64,000 nucleotides of DNA from CAVPKN01 sp963832835 (GTDB taxonomy: Bacteria > Chlamydiota > Chlamydiia > Chlamydiales > JAAKFR01): contig CAWHVD010000001.1 of assembly GCA_963832835.1 (NCBI GenBank), positions 1,736,001 to 1,800,000 of the forward strand, in the 5' to 3' direction. The translations under genes were made by a program, and so were the position numbers. Shown here piece after piece: positions 1 through 7,727 of the stretch. The notes below the pieces were generated by a model. That model saw only the letters and a list, made by a program, of their open reading frames with translations, made no database searches and was not told where the DNA came from. Position 1 is the stretch's first letter; each line of letters starts with the position of its first letter.

Positions 1-754
1 ATTTTTCAAGAACGGGAATGAGTGTTTTTGTTTCCGCTAAATTACCCTTAAAGACCTCATAAGCAATTGGCAATCCCTGGGAATCAACAACTAGAGCCAA
101 GACTATCTGGACCGAATGATGCTTCTGATCCTTGCTGAAGCCAAATTCTTTTAAGTCATCTTGCGTAACACTTTCAAAATAAAGGGTTGTAACATCAAAG
201 AAAAAACAGTCAACAAGTCCTCCTAAAGCCTTGGAAACAGTATCGAAAGCTTGTGCTTGAATCGCGTCATCTAGGGATGCGATAGCATCCATAGAGCGAT
301 AAATATGCTGTAAATCAATCCCTTCAAAACCATGCTCTTCCTGGCGCTCGTAAGTGCGTAGTTTGCTGCTAGGCAAGTCAAATCGTTGGACAAGCATCAA
401 TTTGATGATCTCCTGGACATCGAACTGGTGCTTGCCTTGAGCAGATTGAATGATTTTTCCAAAGCCCGATACAGCCATTAGCCGGTCTACCACCAGGCCA
501 AAACCATCGTAGATAGTTTGTTTGTGTTTGAGGTCATTGAGGGCCACTTTGGGATCGATTTCCAAACCCTCTTTCTCTAATCTCTGAATAATCTTATCAG
601 CTAGATCCTTAAGCCGTTCTAAATCTTTTTTGCTTTTGACAACTCCTAAATGGGCGATAGTACGCTGTCTTACCTTTTTGCCTTCCCGAATACCCTCCAC
701 GATTTGAAGAGTAGGATATTTAGCCTTCTTGGATGTCTTCATTCTGATATACAT
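1..754 (-). CDS. IS1634-family (IS4 superfamily) DDE transposase, C-terminus off window
   Basis: Reading the minus strand from 754 gives a protein beginning MYIRMKTSKKAKYPTLQ, with the early EGIREGKKVRQRTIAHLG stretch typical of IS1634/IS1549 transposases. The first catalytic-Asp region follows as FFFDVTTLYFES, then SKDQKHHSVQIVLALV. About 251 residues are visible and the frame stays open to base 1, so this is the N-terminal half of a protein usually about 550 aa long. An alternative start is the second Met at 742. It moves DNA by cut-and-paste. Nothing broken is visible in the part shown. Confidence 0.85.
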   Translation of the reverse strand, partial: MYIRMKTSKKAKYPTLQIVEGIREGKKVRQRTIAHLGVVKSKKDLERLKDLADKIIQRLEKEGLEIDPKVALNDLKHKQTIYDGFGLVVDRLMAVSGFGKIIQSAQGKHQFDVQEIIKLMLVQRFDLPSSKLRTYERQEEHGFEGIDLQHIYRSMDAIASLDDAIQAQAFDTVSKALGGLVDCFFFDVTTLYFESVTQDDLKEFGFSKDQKHHSVQIVLALVVDSQGLPIAYEVFKGNLAETKTLIPVLEK

Positions 755-878
755 GCATAACATTATGGCACAAATAAACGAGATAGTCAACATTAATTCC
801 ATGCACAACATTAAAATCTAAAAAAAATTGAACATCAAGCCCTTAGCGTTTTTGAAAGACCCAACTGTCAAAGTCAGG
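1..878 (-). mobile_element. IS1634-family insertion sequence, partial (left side off window)
   Basis: The element holds the transposase at 1..754 plus about 120 bp of AT-rich leader up to roughly 878, where recognisable sequence of the dispersed 167-bp repeat begins abruptly in mid-element. This suggests the IS landed inside a copy of that repeat. The other end and any target duplication are outside the window, so the exact boundary is inferred from where the repeat resumes. Confidence 0.6.
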
Positions 879-958
879 CATAGGCTTCGAAACGATCCTT
901 CAAATCTACCATGTTACCCAGTGCCACCTCATGGCTTTATTTTCTGGAAATGGTATAA
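879..958 (+). repeat. 167-bp dispersed repeat, copy A (partial, right half)
   Basis: It carries the right half of the element, ending with the terminal sequence TTTTCTGGAAATGGTATAA. The left half is missing where the IS1634 element begins. It ends 1 bp from the stop codon (960-962) of the SDR gene on the minus strand. Confidence 0.85.
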
Positions 959-959
959 G

Positions 960-1670
960 TTATAGACCAAAAGCGCCAGCAATCTCGATGTTTTGACCGG
1001 TGATGTAGGCTGTTTTGAGATCGAAAAAGGTGGCAATGATGCGGGCTACTTCTTGTAGGGTTGCAAATCTTTTCATGGGCAAAAGATCAGGGTCTGAAAG
1101 GTCGATTGCATTTTCCATATAGCCGGGAGAGACCATGTTAACCCGGATGTTATCTGGAGCAAGCTCTTTGGCAAGGGATACTGTGTAAAAATGCAACGCT
1201 GCTTTGGAAGCTGCATACGCTGTTGTTTTGGTAAAACCGCGTTTGCTTTCCAATCCTGTCACTCCCACATTCATGATACAGCCCTTTGATGCGCGCAAAG
1301 CGGGCAAAAGTGCCTGCGTTAAAAAGACAGGGGTAAAGAAATTGGTTTGGAAGAGCTCCAACCATTGGCCTTGAGTAGTGTCTTGAGAGGAGGCCATCAA
1401 ATAATTGCCTACGTTGTTGACAAGGCCTTTTGTGTGTGGATAAAGCTGTGTGTATCTAGAAATAAAATCGTTTAACCCATCTTGGTCACTAAAATCACCT
1501 TGAATCACCTCTGCCTTGACTCGGAAATTGCGGCACTCTTTGGTAAGAAGATGCGCCGCTACCTGACTCGAACGGTAATGGATCACTACATCATGACCTT
1601 GGTAGGCAAGCTCAAGGCAAAGTTCTGCACCGAGCCCTTTGGCTCCACCGGTTACCAGAATCGGTTTCAC
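960..1670 (-). CDS. short-chain dehydrogenase/reductase (FabG/FolM-like)
   Basis: This is a cytosolic NAD(P)H-dependent reductase of 236 aa, a normal length for classical SDRs. The cofactor loop TGGAKGLG is at residues 7-14. NNVG (usually NNAG) is near residue 85, and the catalytic YAASK (Tyr and Lys) near residue 150. Its start overlaps the stop of the FolB-like gene by 4 bp (ATGA), so the two are translationally coupled. With that neighbour, a role like FolM (dihydromonapterin/dihydrofolate reductase) in pteridine metabolism is plausible but inferred; 3-oxoacyl-ACP reductase is the main alternative. Its 3' end abuts repeat copy A. Confidence 0.8.
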   Translation of the reverse strand: MKPILVTGGAKGLGAELCLELAYQGHDVVIHYRSSQVAAHLLTKECRNFRVKAEVIQGDFSDQDGLNDFISRYTQLYPHTKGLVNNVGNYLMASSQDTTQGQWLELFQTNFFTPVFLTQALLPALRASKGCIMNVGVTGLESKRGFTKTTAYAASKAALHFYTVSLAKELAPDNIRVNMVSPGYMENAIDLSDPDLLPMKRFATLQEVARIIATFFDLKTAYITGQNIEIAGAFGL

Positions 1671-2020
1671 TTGGCAAATTCCAATTCAAACACAACAGCT
1701 TTTGCCAGAGGCAGAGCATGCTTTTTCTTGACGCGCACACGTAGCCATAAGGGCGCAAAAGTCTCATTCAGGAGGTGGAGCATTTCGTAAGTAAAGGTTT
1801 CTATCAAATGATAGCGCCTACGTTGTGCAAGTTCACGGCATACCTGCGCTACTTTGCTATAATCGAGTGTGTCGACTATCGAATCTGTTTGCACACATTC
1901 TGTAATATCGACTCGCATTTCGATGTCGAGGATAATCTCCTGATCTTCCTCCCTTTCATAGGCGTGCGAGCCCATAATGCAGTGGATCTTGTATCCTTCT
2001 ATTTTGATAATGCCTTCCAT
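1667..2020 (-). CDS. folB: dihydroneopterin aldolase-like protein (FolB)
   Basis: The protein has 117 aa, the usual size for the FolB/FolX tunnelling fold. The N-terminus IKIEGYKIHCIMGSHAYERE matches the FolB start (GI..HGV.G...E). The central part carries DTLDYSKVAQVC and the HLIETFTYEML segment, which supplies the active-site Glu and the subunit interface. FolB converts dihydroneopterin to 6-hydroxymethyl-dihydropterin in folate synthesis. The C-terminal Lys-rich strand VRVKKKHAL is typical (V.V.KP.A). It overlaps the upstream HAD gene by 22 bp and the downstream SDR gene by 4 bp, forming a three-gene minus-strand operon. Confidence 0.8.
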   Translation of the reverse strand: MEGIIKIEGYKIHCIMGSHAYEREEDQEIILDIEMRVDITECVQTDSIVDTLDYSKVAQVCRELAQRRRYHLIETFTYEMLHLLNETFAPLWLRVRVKKKHALPLAKAVVFELEFAK

Positions 2021-2850
2021 ATACCTTGCTCCAATCCTTGTATGATGCCCTGGCTCTGTGCGGGCGGGGCTAGAATATCAGCGAGCCGATGCATCTCTGC
2101 AGGGGCGCTTTGCATGATGATTTTCACCATACTATTTTTTAACATTTCCACGTCATTATAGTCATCTCCTGCCGCAATCACCGGAAGTCCTTTGGGATGC
2201 ATTTTAATGAAATCGGCTAAAACCTGTCCTTTGGATGCATTGGGGGCATTCACAAGAGCCATGTAGAAGCCGGTGCGAAAAGGGTCACGGATGACAATCA
2301 CATTTAATTGGTTTTGAGATAGCATTTTAGCTAATATATCTGCTTGGGACTCGGGCGCAAAATACTTCACCACCGCAAATTCCGTGATAGGAAGTGCAGC
2401 AAAGGACTGCAGAGGCTCCCACTTGGCCAAAGAGATCTGAGATCTAAAGGCTAGATAGTCCAGCTCTTTCGAGGTAAAATCCTCTTGCTTGTAGTAACAC
2501 ACATCTCCATGCTCATTGCCAGCCTCTATCAAAAGACCTACCCTCTGCTCTTGAAAAAAGGGAGTAATGCTTTCCAATATAGATGCCGGAAGATACCTTT
2601 TGCTGAGGCATGCCTTTTCAGGCATGCGATAAAGAGCCGCCCCGTTTTGGGGCGCAAAGAAATAATTCCCACGCAAACCTGCCAGAAGTGGATACCCAAA
2701 CGAAAAGGTTCTGCCTGTCAAAAAAATAAGGCACCAACCCTGCTCTATCAACCCATTGATATAGTCTTGCACGAGCAGTTCCAGCTCATGCCGCGCGTTT
2801 GTAAGCGTACCATCGATGTCGAGGGCGATAATTCCTTTAAATCTCTTCAT
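1999..2850 (-). CDS. Cof-type HAD-superfamily phosphatase
   Basis: This 283-aa protein has HAD motif I as LDIDGTLTN (residues about 10-18, nucleophile Asp), motif II LTGR near residue 45, and the C-terminal GDDYNDVEML motif IV near residue 227. A large cap domain lies between them, as in the Cof/YbiV class IIB enzymes that hydrolyse sugar phosphates or flavin/nucleotide phosphates. The substrate cannot be read from sequence. It is first in an operon with folB and the SDR gene, so dephosphorylation of a pteridine phosphate is a possible but unproved role. It is divergent from fliO with only about 40 bp between the starts. Confidence 0.8.
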   Translation of the reverse strand: MKRFKGIIALDIDGTLTNARHELELLVQDYINGLIEQGWCLIFLTGRTFSFGYPLLAGLRGNYFFAPQNGAALYRMPEKACLSKRYLPASILESITPFFQEQRVGLLIEAGNEHGDVCYYKQEDFTSKELDYLAFRSQISLAKWEPLQSFAALPITEFAVVKYFAPESQADILAKMLSQNQLNVIVIRDPFRTGFYMALVNAPNASKGQVLADFIKMHPKGLPVIAAGDDYNDVEMLKNSMVKIIMQSAPAEMHRLADILAPPAQSQGIIQGLEQGIWKALSK

Positions 2851-2891
2851 GCACTATGATACAGGTTAACGTTTCTAAATGGTTTTTTTAT

Positions 2892-3344
2892 ATGCGTCGA
2901 TTTTTAGCACTCCCCTTCTTAATGTGCACGTCTATATTTGCTGAAGATATGGTCGATGTGGAGGGTTCAACGTATAACTACGGCAGCCAGTTTGTCAACA
3001 TGCTATTGACCCTTGGTTTTGTGCTCATTCTCATTTTTGCTTCAGTATGGCTCCTCAAAAAAATTATGCGCTCGCGCTTGCAAACACTCAACCGTTGCAA
3101 TGGTATCAAAATTTTAGAAAGGCGCCCCTTAAATCCCAAAGCTTCTTTGTATCTGGTGGACATTCTGGGAAGAGGGGTCGTGATCTCTGAGTCAACAGCA
3201 GGAATCCATCTTGTGACAGAATTTCCTGCAGATGTGAACGTACAAGACCTCATCGATGAAAGGCAAGAAGAGTTAAAGCCAGAGACCTCTTTTACAGAAA
3301 ACTTGGCCAAAACAATCAAAAAATTCAGAAAACAGAATGCCTGA
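2892..3344 (+). CDS. fliO: FliO-like flagellar biosynthesis protein
   Basis: This 150-aa protein begins with a cleavable-looking signal sequence (MRRFLALPFLMCTSIFAED). It then has one transmembrane segment (about residues 36-56, LLTLGFVLILIFASVWLL) and a basic cytoplasmic domain with the FliO-type pattern of a hydrophobic domain regulating export (KILERRPLNPKASLYLVDI). FliO helps assemble the FliP ring of the flagellar export gate and has no counterpart in virulence-type III secretion. I chose the Met at 2892 because it gives a proper signal peptide; an in-frame ATG at 2856 would add 12 residues. Its stop overlaps fliP by 8 bp. FliO is poorly conserved, so the call leans on position and topology. 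Confidence 0.75.
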   Translation: MRRFLALPFLMCTSIFAEDMVDVEGSTYNYGSQFVNMLLTLGFVLILIFASVWLLKKIMRSRLQTLNRCNGIKILERRPLNPKASLYLVDILGRGVVISESTAGIHLVTEFPADVNVQDLIDERQEELKPETSFTENLAKTIKKFRKQNA

Positions 3345-3963
3345 TGTCACCTGGATCTCGACAGCCGCTCTCATCGCTCTGATTCCTTTTGTTTTTGTCC
3401 TCATGACCTCATTTACACGTATTTCGATCGTGCTCACTTTCTTAAGGCAGGCTCTTAGCACCACAGTTCCCTCCTCACAGATCATCATAGGCCTCTCCTT
3501 GATCTTGACGGGCTATATCATGCACCCAGTGATCACCCAAATTCATAAAGAAGCGATCGAACCCTATATAAAATCTGAGAAAAAAGACCCTGCACTGTTG
3601 ATCGAAAAAGGGTGGCCCCCTTTGCGTACATTCATGCTTTACAACACACGGGAAAAGGACCTTCACCTTTTTCTCGAAATGGGTGAAGTCCATTTGGACG
3701 AGCAGGCGGAGCTTGCTGATATTCCCTGGTATTGCGTGATTCCTGCTTTTGTCATCTCAGAGCTCCGTACAGCTTTTATGCTCGGTTTTCTTTTGTTTCT
3801 ACCCTTTCTGGTGATCGATATGGTCGTCACCTCACTTTTGATGTCGATGGGGATGGTGCTTCTACCTCCCGTGATGATCTCATTCCCTTTTAAAATTTTG
3901 CTTTTTGTCATTGTCGATGGATGGAGGCTGATCGCAGGGCAAGTTGTACAAGGATATAAATGA
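3337..3963 (+). CDS. fliP: flagellar export gate protein FliP
   Basis: This 208-aa integral membrane protein forms the pentameric core of the export gate. Diagnostic stretches are MTSFTRISIVLTFLRQAL near the N-terminus, FMLYNTREKDLHLF in the periplasmic part, PAFVISELRTAFMLGF, and the C-terminal LLMSMGMVLLPPVMISFPFK followed by LFVIVDGWRL. The REKDLxLF and ISELRTAF segments look more like FliP than SctR. It lacks the long N-terminal signal region of many FliP proteins. It overlaps fliO by 8 bp and fliQ by 4 bp, so it is part of a tightly coupled operon. Confidence 0.9.
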   Translation: MPDVTWISTAALIALIPFVFVLMTSFTRISIVLTFLRQALSTTVPSSQIIIGLSLILTGYIMHPVITQIHKEAIEPYIKSEKKDPALLIEKGWPPLRTFMLYNTREKDLHLFLEMGEVHLDEQAELADIPWYCVIPAFVISELRTAFMLGFLLFLPFLVIDMVVTSLLMSMGMVLLPPVMISFPFKILLFVIVDGWRLIAGQVVQGYK

Positions 3964-4250
3964 CACCTGAACAGATTACACATGTCATCCGACAAACGCT
4001 ATGGACCGCATTCGAGATCGCCGCCCCTTTTCTGCTGTTGGCGTTGATTGTGGGTATCTTGATTGCCCTATTACAATCGATGACACAAATGCAAGAAATG
4101 ACCCTCACCTTCGTGCCTAAAATGCTGGCACTGACTGCCGCCATCATCGTTTTCTTTCCTTGGATGCTCAAGATCCTCACAAAATTTACCCATAATCTTT
4201 TAATCCACCAGTGGGACAAAGTCACCTCTTTGGTTCATTATGTACAATAA
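3960..4250 (+). CDS. fliQ: flagellar export gate protein FliQ
   Basis: This 96-aa protein has two hydrophobic helices, the usual FliQ/SctS size and topology. The N-terminus MTPEQITHVIRQTLWTAFE and the segment LLQSMTQMQEMTLTFVPK match the conserved FliQ loop (Q..TQ.QE.TL.F.PK). Four FliQ subunits surround the FliP-FliR core. It begins in an ATGA overlap with fliP and overlaps fliR by 11 bp. Confidence 0.9.
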   Translation: MTPEQITHVIRQTLWTAFEIAAPFLLLALIVGILIALLQSMTQMQEMTLTFVPKMLALTAAIIVFFPWMLKILTKFTHNLLIHQWDKVTSLVHYVQ

Positions 4251-4980
4251 TGTCGTGCTCTTGTTTTCACGCTTCACAGGTTTTTTTCTTATCTCTCCTC
4301 TTTTTGCGCAAAAAGGAATCCCTAAAAGTATCCGTCTAGGAACAGCTCTTGTGTGCTCGTTGATTTTGGCTCCCCCTCTTTCGGCACGCCATACACTCAA
4401 TCTTGAGGGCCCAGAACTCTTGATCCTCCATATCCTTCGAGAGGGAGCCATCGGTTACCTAATGGGATTTCTTTTTTCATTGCTTTTTGAAGCCGCCGCT
4501 TTTGCTGGACAAATCGTGGGAACTGTTATGGGCTTTTCTCTAACCGAGCTTCTCGATCCCCAGGCAACCTCCTCCTATCCCCTCATGGCCCGGCTTTATT
4601 CTGTAGTAGCCTGCGCACTTTTTTTGGCTCTCGACCTGCACCACCCTCTCCTTAGACTGCTCTATGGCAGCTTTGAAATCATTCCACCATTACGCTTTCC
4701 TTTTACCCATGAAGTGGCCCAAACCTTCATTGCAGCATCATCCTTACTTTTTAAACAGGCTCTTGCGTTCGCAGCCTTTCCTCTTACCTTCCTTCTTGCC
4801 CTGATTGCTTTGTTTGCCCTGCTCGCACGCTTTTTACCTATTTTCTGGATCGGTTTCCCTCTACAACTGCTTGTCGGGCTTTTTGCTATTGCTGCAAGCA
4901 CCTATCTGTTTGTCCCACTTCTGCAGAAGGGCTTCGCTCAATTCTGGGTTCTCTTTCAGAATTTGGTTGTGCATTTCTGA
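4240..4980 (+). CDS. fliR: flagellar export gate protein FliR
   Basis: This is a 246-aa polytopic membrane protein. Near the N-terminus it has RFTGFFLISPLFAQKGIPKS, the classic FliR start region (R..G....PLF....P...R). Further in it has GQIVGTVMGFSLTELLDPQ, the conserved FliR cytoplasmic loop. The C-terminus IGFPLQLLVGL matches the family pattern (..FP..I..G). One FliR completes the FliP5-FliQ4-FliR1 gate. It is about 40 aa shorter than chlamydial SctT as I recall it. It is followed after 50 bp by a small lipoprotein gene and csrA. Confidence 0.9.
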   Translation: MYNNVVLLFSRFTGFFLISPLFAQKGIPKSIRLGTALVCSLILAPPLSARHTLNLEGPELLILHILREGAIGYLMGFLFSLLFEAAAFAGQIVGTVMGFSLTELLDPQATSSYPLMARLYSVVACALFLALDLHHPLLRLLYGSFEIIPPLRFPFTHEVAQTFIAASSLLFKQALAFAAFPLTFLLALIALFALLARFLPIFWIGFPLQLLVGLFAIAASTYLFVPLLQKGFAQFWVLFQNLVVHF

Positions 4981-5030
4981 TCTTTTCCGATATCCTGCTG
5001 TGTCTAACACTCTAAATTCTAGGAGTTACT

Positions 5031-5189
5031 TTGAAAAAGATCACGCTATGCACGATCGCTCTCCTGACAACTCTCACAGGCTGCCTATACAAAATGCCTA
5101 CCGATGACTGCCTTTCGACACTTCCGACAATGAACAACCCAATGGTTACACGCGAAAAACCCTCCTCATTTATGATGCAGGGTAGATAA
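5031..5189 (+). CDS. small lipoprotein (52 aa), TTG start
   Basis: A short reading frame starts at TTG 5031 behind a good ribosome site (AGGAG at 5021-5025). It begins MKKITLCTIALLTTLTGC, a lipoprotein signal with lipobox LTGC, so the mature peptide would be a lipid-anchored peptide of about 35 residues starting at Cys18. The stop codon ends 1 bp before the csrA ATG, so it is probably co-transcribed and coupled with csrA and the fli genes. No family is recognised. Flagellar operons often carry small lipoproteins, but no link to one is visible here. It is easily missed because of its TTG start and length. Confidence 0.65.
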   Translation: MKKITLCTIALLTTLTGCLYKMPTDDCLSTLPTMNNPMVTREKPSSFMMQGR

Positions 5190-5190
5190 T

Positions 5191-5400
5191 ATGTTAGTTT
5201 TAACACGTAAAACAGATCAAAAAATAAGAATTGGTAAAGACATTGTCATTACTATTCTGAAAGTTCAGGGCGACCACGTCTCGATTGGAATCGAAGCTCC
5301 CCGGGAAATGCAGATAGTACGCGAAGAATTACTCTCAGAGGCCCTCTCTTCCGCAGCTGCAAAAACCAATCGAGATAGCGTCGTCAAAAAATCGGAGTAA
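5191..5400 (+). CDS. csrA: CsrA/RsmA carbon storage and flagellar regulator
   Basis: This 69-aa protein starts with MLVLTRKTDQKIRIGKDIVI, and its GDHVSIGIEAPREMQIVREE segment is the canonical CsrA RNA-binding sheet; the Arg of VREE is the key RNA contact. CsrA binds GGA motifs in mRNA leaders and represses or stabilises transcripts. In many bacteria it controls flagellin and motility and sits beside flagellar genes. Here it directly follows fliOPQR and the small lipoprotein gene, which supports a flagellar context. Length and key residues are normal, so it should be functional. Confidence 0.95.
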   Translation: MLVLTRKTDQKIRIGKDIVITILKVQGDHVSIGIEAPREMQIVREELLSEALSSAAAKTNRDSVVKKSE

Positions 5401-5464
5401 TATGTTCTTATTCATCATTGCAATATGAGCATATTCATGCTAAACTAGATGAATTATTTTTAAT

Positions 5465-6172
5465 ATGAACAGATTGATGAGAGCTATTTACTACGACACA
5501 GAAACGACCGGTGTACGGCCCGAAAAAGATCGTATTGTAGAAATTGCCGCTTTCGACCCCCTTAATGGTACTCATTTAGAACTGCTCGTCAATCCGGGCC
5601 TTCCTATACCTGATGAGGCGTCTGCAATCCATGGGATAACAAATGAAATGGTCGCCAGCGCACCTACTTTCGCAGAGGCTGGCAAAGCATTTATCGACTT
5701 TTGTTCTGGCCCATGCGTCCTGATTGCCCATAATAACGACAATTTCGACAAACATTTTTTAACACATGAAGGGAAACGCCACGACCTGACCTTTCCAGAT
5801 TGGCCTATGCTCGATTCCTTGAAATGGGCCCGTAAATACCGTCCCGATCTACCCCGCCACAGCCTCCAATTTCTAAGACAAATTTACGGTGTAGCCGAAA
5901 ACAATGCACATAGAGCTCTTGACGATGTTATGGTTTTACACCAAATTTTCTCGGTTATGATCGATGATTTGCCACTTGAAACGGCCCTCGAGCTGCTCGA
6001 GAAGGCTGGTCCTTCTACTCTTCCCGAGGTAATGCCCTTTGGAAAACATCAGGGAAAACCCCTTAGCGAAGTTCCTTCTACCTACATCCTCTGGCTGAAA
6101 GAACAGGGAGCGCTCGACAAACCCGATAACACCTCTTTAAAAGCTGCGCTCAAAAAACTTGGCAAACTATGA
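5465..6172 (+). CDS. DnaQ-like 3'-5' exonuclease with C-terminal DUF3820-type domain
   Basis: This 235-aa protein has the DEDDh exonuclease motifs: YYDTETTG (residues about 9-16, Asp and Glu), IAHNNDNFD near residue 90 and AHRALDDV near residue 150 (catalytic His and Asp). A short C-terminal module, VMPFGKHQGKPLSEVPSTYI, matches the DUF3820 pattern (FGK.KGK....P..Y). It is probably a proofreading-type or repair exonuclease equivalent to chlamydial DnaQ (CT261). A second in-frame Met at 5477 gives the more usual start MRAIYYDTETTG; neither start has a clear ribosome site. It is followed by mqnD, the same order as in Chlamydia trachomatis. Confidence 0.85.
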   Translation: MNRLMRAIYYDTETTGVRPEKDRIVEIAAFDPLNGTHLELLVNPGLPIPDEASAIHGITNEMVASAPTFAEAGKAFIDFCSGPCVLIAHNNDNFDKHFLTHEGKRHDLTFPDWPMLDSLKWARKYRPDLPRHSLQFLRQIYGVAENNAHRALDDVMVLHQIFSVMIDDLPLETALELLEKAGPSTLPEVMPFGKHQGKPLSEVPSTYILWLKEQGALDKPDNTSLKAALKKLGKL

Positions 6173-6194
6173 TCCTAGATTCAGCAGTTAAAGT

Positions 6195-6977
6195 ATGAAG
6201 ATAGCGATTTCGCCCTGTCCGAATGACACCTTCTTGTTTTATGCATGGCTAGCTGGACTTGTAGGGCAGGATGTCCCCGTTGTAGCTGAGTTTGCAGATA
6301 TTCAGCAGCTCAATGAATGGGCCCTCGAGAAACGTTTTCCCCTCATCAAAATCTCTTTAGGATGTTATGCACAGGTAGTGGATGCCTATGAAATTCTACC
6401 CGTAGGGGCTGCGCTTGGCTTCCAATGCGGCCCCAAAATCATCTCTAAAACCCCTTTTCACCCCTCAGAAATTTCTCATAAAACCATCGCCATTCCCGGA
6501 AAAGACACCACAGCTCATCTCTTGCTTGGGTGCTTATTGCCAACGCCACAAAAAAAGGTTTTTTGTCTGTATCACGAAATCGCCTCCCTCATCGAAGCAG
6601 GAATTGCCGATTGTGGACTCATTATTCACGAGTCACGCTTTACTTTTGCAGAAGCTGGCTTTGTCGAGATCGCCGATCTGGGAGAATTGTGGCATATTCA
6701 AACAGGCGCCCCCCTGCCTCTGGGTGTTTTGGTCCTGCTACGTACAACTCCCCTTCCTGTCAAAGAGCGTCTTATTGCTATCTTGCAACAAAGCCTATCT
6801 GTAGCCCACTCTCAACCAGAGCAAGCTCTCCCTTTTATTCTCCATCACAGCCAAGAAAAAGATGCTTCCATCGTAGCGCAGCATATTGCAACTTATGTGA
6901 CACCAGAAACAGCCCAGCTCTCATCCACCGGAAAAAAAGCCATCTCCCTACTTCTTTCAAAACAGATAGGTGTCTAG
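6195..6977 (+). CDS. mqnD: 1,4-dihydroxy-6-naphthoate synthase MqnD
   Basis: This 260-aa protein has a periplasmic-binding-protein fold. It opens MKIAISPCPNDTFLFYAWL, the MqnD signature around the substrate pocket (SPCPNDT), and contains IPGKDTTAHLLL near residue 100. It cleaves cyclic dehypoxanthinyl futalosine to dihydroxynaphthoate in the futalosine menaquinone pathway. Its stop codon shares one base with the GTG start of mqnB, giving translational coupling of two steps of one pathway. The pair matches CT262-CT263. Confidence 0.9.
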   Translation: MKIAISPCPNDTFLFYAWLAGLVGQDVPVVAEFADIQQLNEWALEKRFPLIKISLGCYAQVVDAYEILPVGAALGFQCGPKIISKTPFHPSEISHKTIAIPGKDTTAHLLLGCLLPTPQKKVFCLYHEIASLIEAGIADCGLIIHESRFTFAEAGFVEIADLGELWHIQTGAPLPLGVLVLLRTTPLPVKERLIAILQQSLSVAHSQPEQALPFILHHSQEKDASIVAQHIATYVTPETAQLSSTGKKAISLLLSKQIGV

Positions 6978-7636
6978 TGACCTCGAAGAATCGCATTTTG
7001 ATTGTGTTTGCCCAAGTAGCTGAAGCTGCGGCCACCCTGCGTAGCTTGCAAGCTGAGCCTGTGGTAGGAGAGATGACCCACGTGTGGTCTGAAGGTGAAA
7101 TTCCCTGTTTATATCGCTTTGATAGAGGTTGGATAGCGATCAGCAGCGTGGGGCTCCATGCAGCTCAAATGAGTGTCGCTCGTTATAGCCACCCTTGTGA
7201 TGAGGTTTGGAATTTAGGTTTTGCGGGAGCTTTAAATGATAGACACCCTGTAGGCTCACTGCTCTCGATTGGGACCGTGGGTAAGTATATCCCGGTTCCT
7301 CCAGAATCTTTAGACGCTCGTACCCAAGAATGCTTAGCCTTTACAATCCCCCATCTCCATTTAGAAAAACAAGCGGGGCACCTGATTTCCTCTGATTTCC
7401 CGATTCACCACTTAGAACACAAAGCCTGTTTAGCTAGGCAATGGGACCTTGTCGATATGGAAGGATATGGTATTGCCTACGCCTCCCAGCATCTTGGAAA
7501 AACATGTAGGATGTGGAAAATTGTTTCAGATTTCGCATCGCCTGGTGGGAGAGCACTGATCAAAACACATAAGGCCCAGCTCTCAGAACAAATCGCAGAA
7601 AACATTCTCATTTCTCTCGCAAGACCTATGCAGTAG
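6977..7636 (+). CDS. mqnB: futalosine hydrolase MqnB (GTG start)
   Basis: This nucleoside-hydrolase-fold enzyme of about 219 aa removes hypoxanthine from futalosine in menaquinone synthesis. Family features are VWNLGFAGALND (residues about 77-88), the DLVDMEGYGIAYA segment carrying the catalytic Met-Glu, and KIVSDFASPGGR with the purine-binding Asp. The frame is open far upstream across mqnD, but homology begins only at SKNRILIVFAQVAEA, so I place the start at GTG 6977, overlapping the mqnD stop by one base. It corresponds to CT263. Confidence 0.9.
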   Translation: MTSKNRILIVFAQVAEAAATLRSLQAEPVVGEMTHVWSEGEIPCLYRFDRGWIAISSVGLHAAQMSVARYSHPCDEVWNLGFAGALNDRHPVGSLLSIGTVGKYIPVPPESLDARTQECLAFTIPHLHLEKQAGHLISSDFPIHHLEHKACLARQWDLVDMEGYGIAYASQHLGKTCRMWKIVSDFASPGGRALIKTHKAQLSEQIAENILISLARPMQ

Positions 7637-7727
7637 GTAATTTTTCAATTGCATTTCTTAATGATAAATTTACCCTGCAAGTATAGAATATACTATTTCT
7701 TTAAGAAATTATTATAAGGATTTTTGC

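Noticed and set aside
3337..4980. Assignment of the export genes to the virulence type III system (SctR/S/T)
   Set aside because: A FliO-like gene precedes them, csrA follows, and FliP-specific stretches are present. Still to be confirmed by phylogeny.
6530..6976. Long in-frame extension upstream of mqnB, covering most of mqnD
   Set aside because: The extension is the shifted frame of mqnD and has no MqnB similarity; a GTG overlapping the mqnD stop gives the normal MqnB length.
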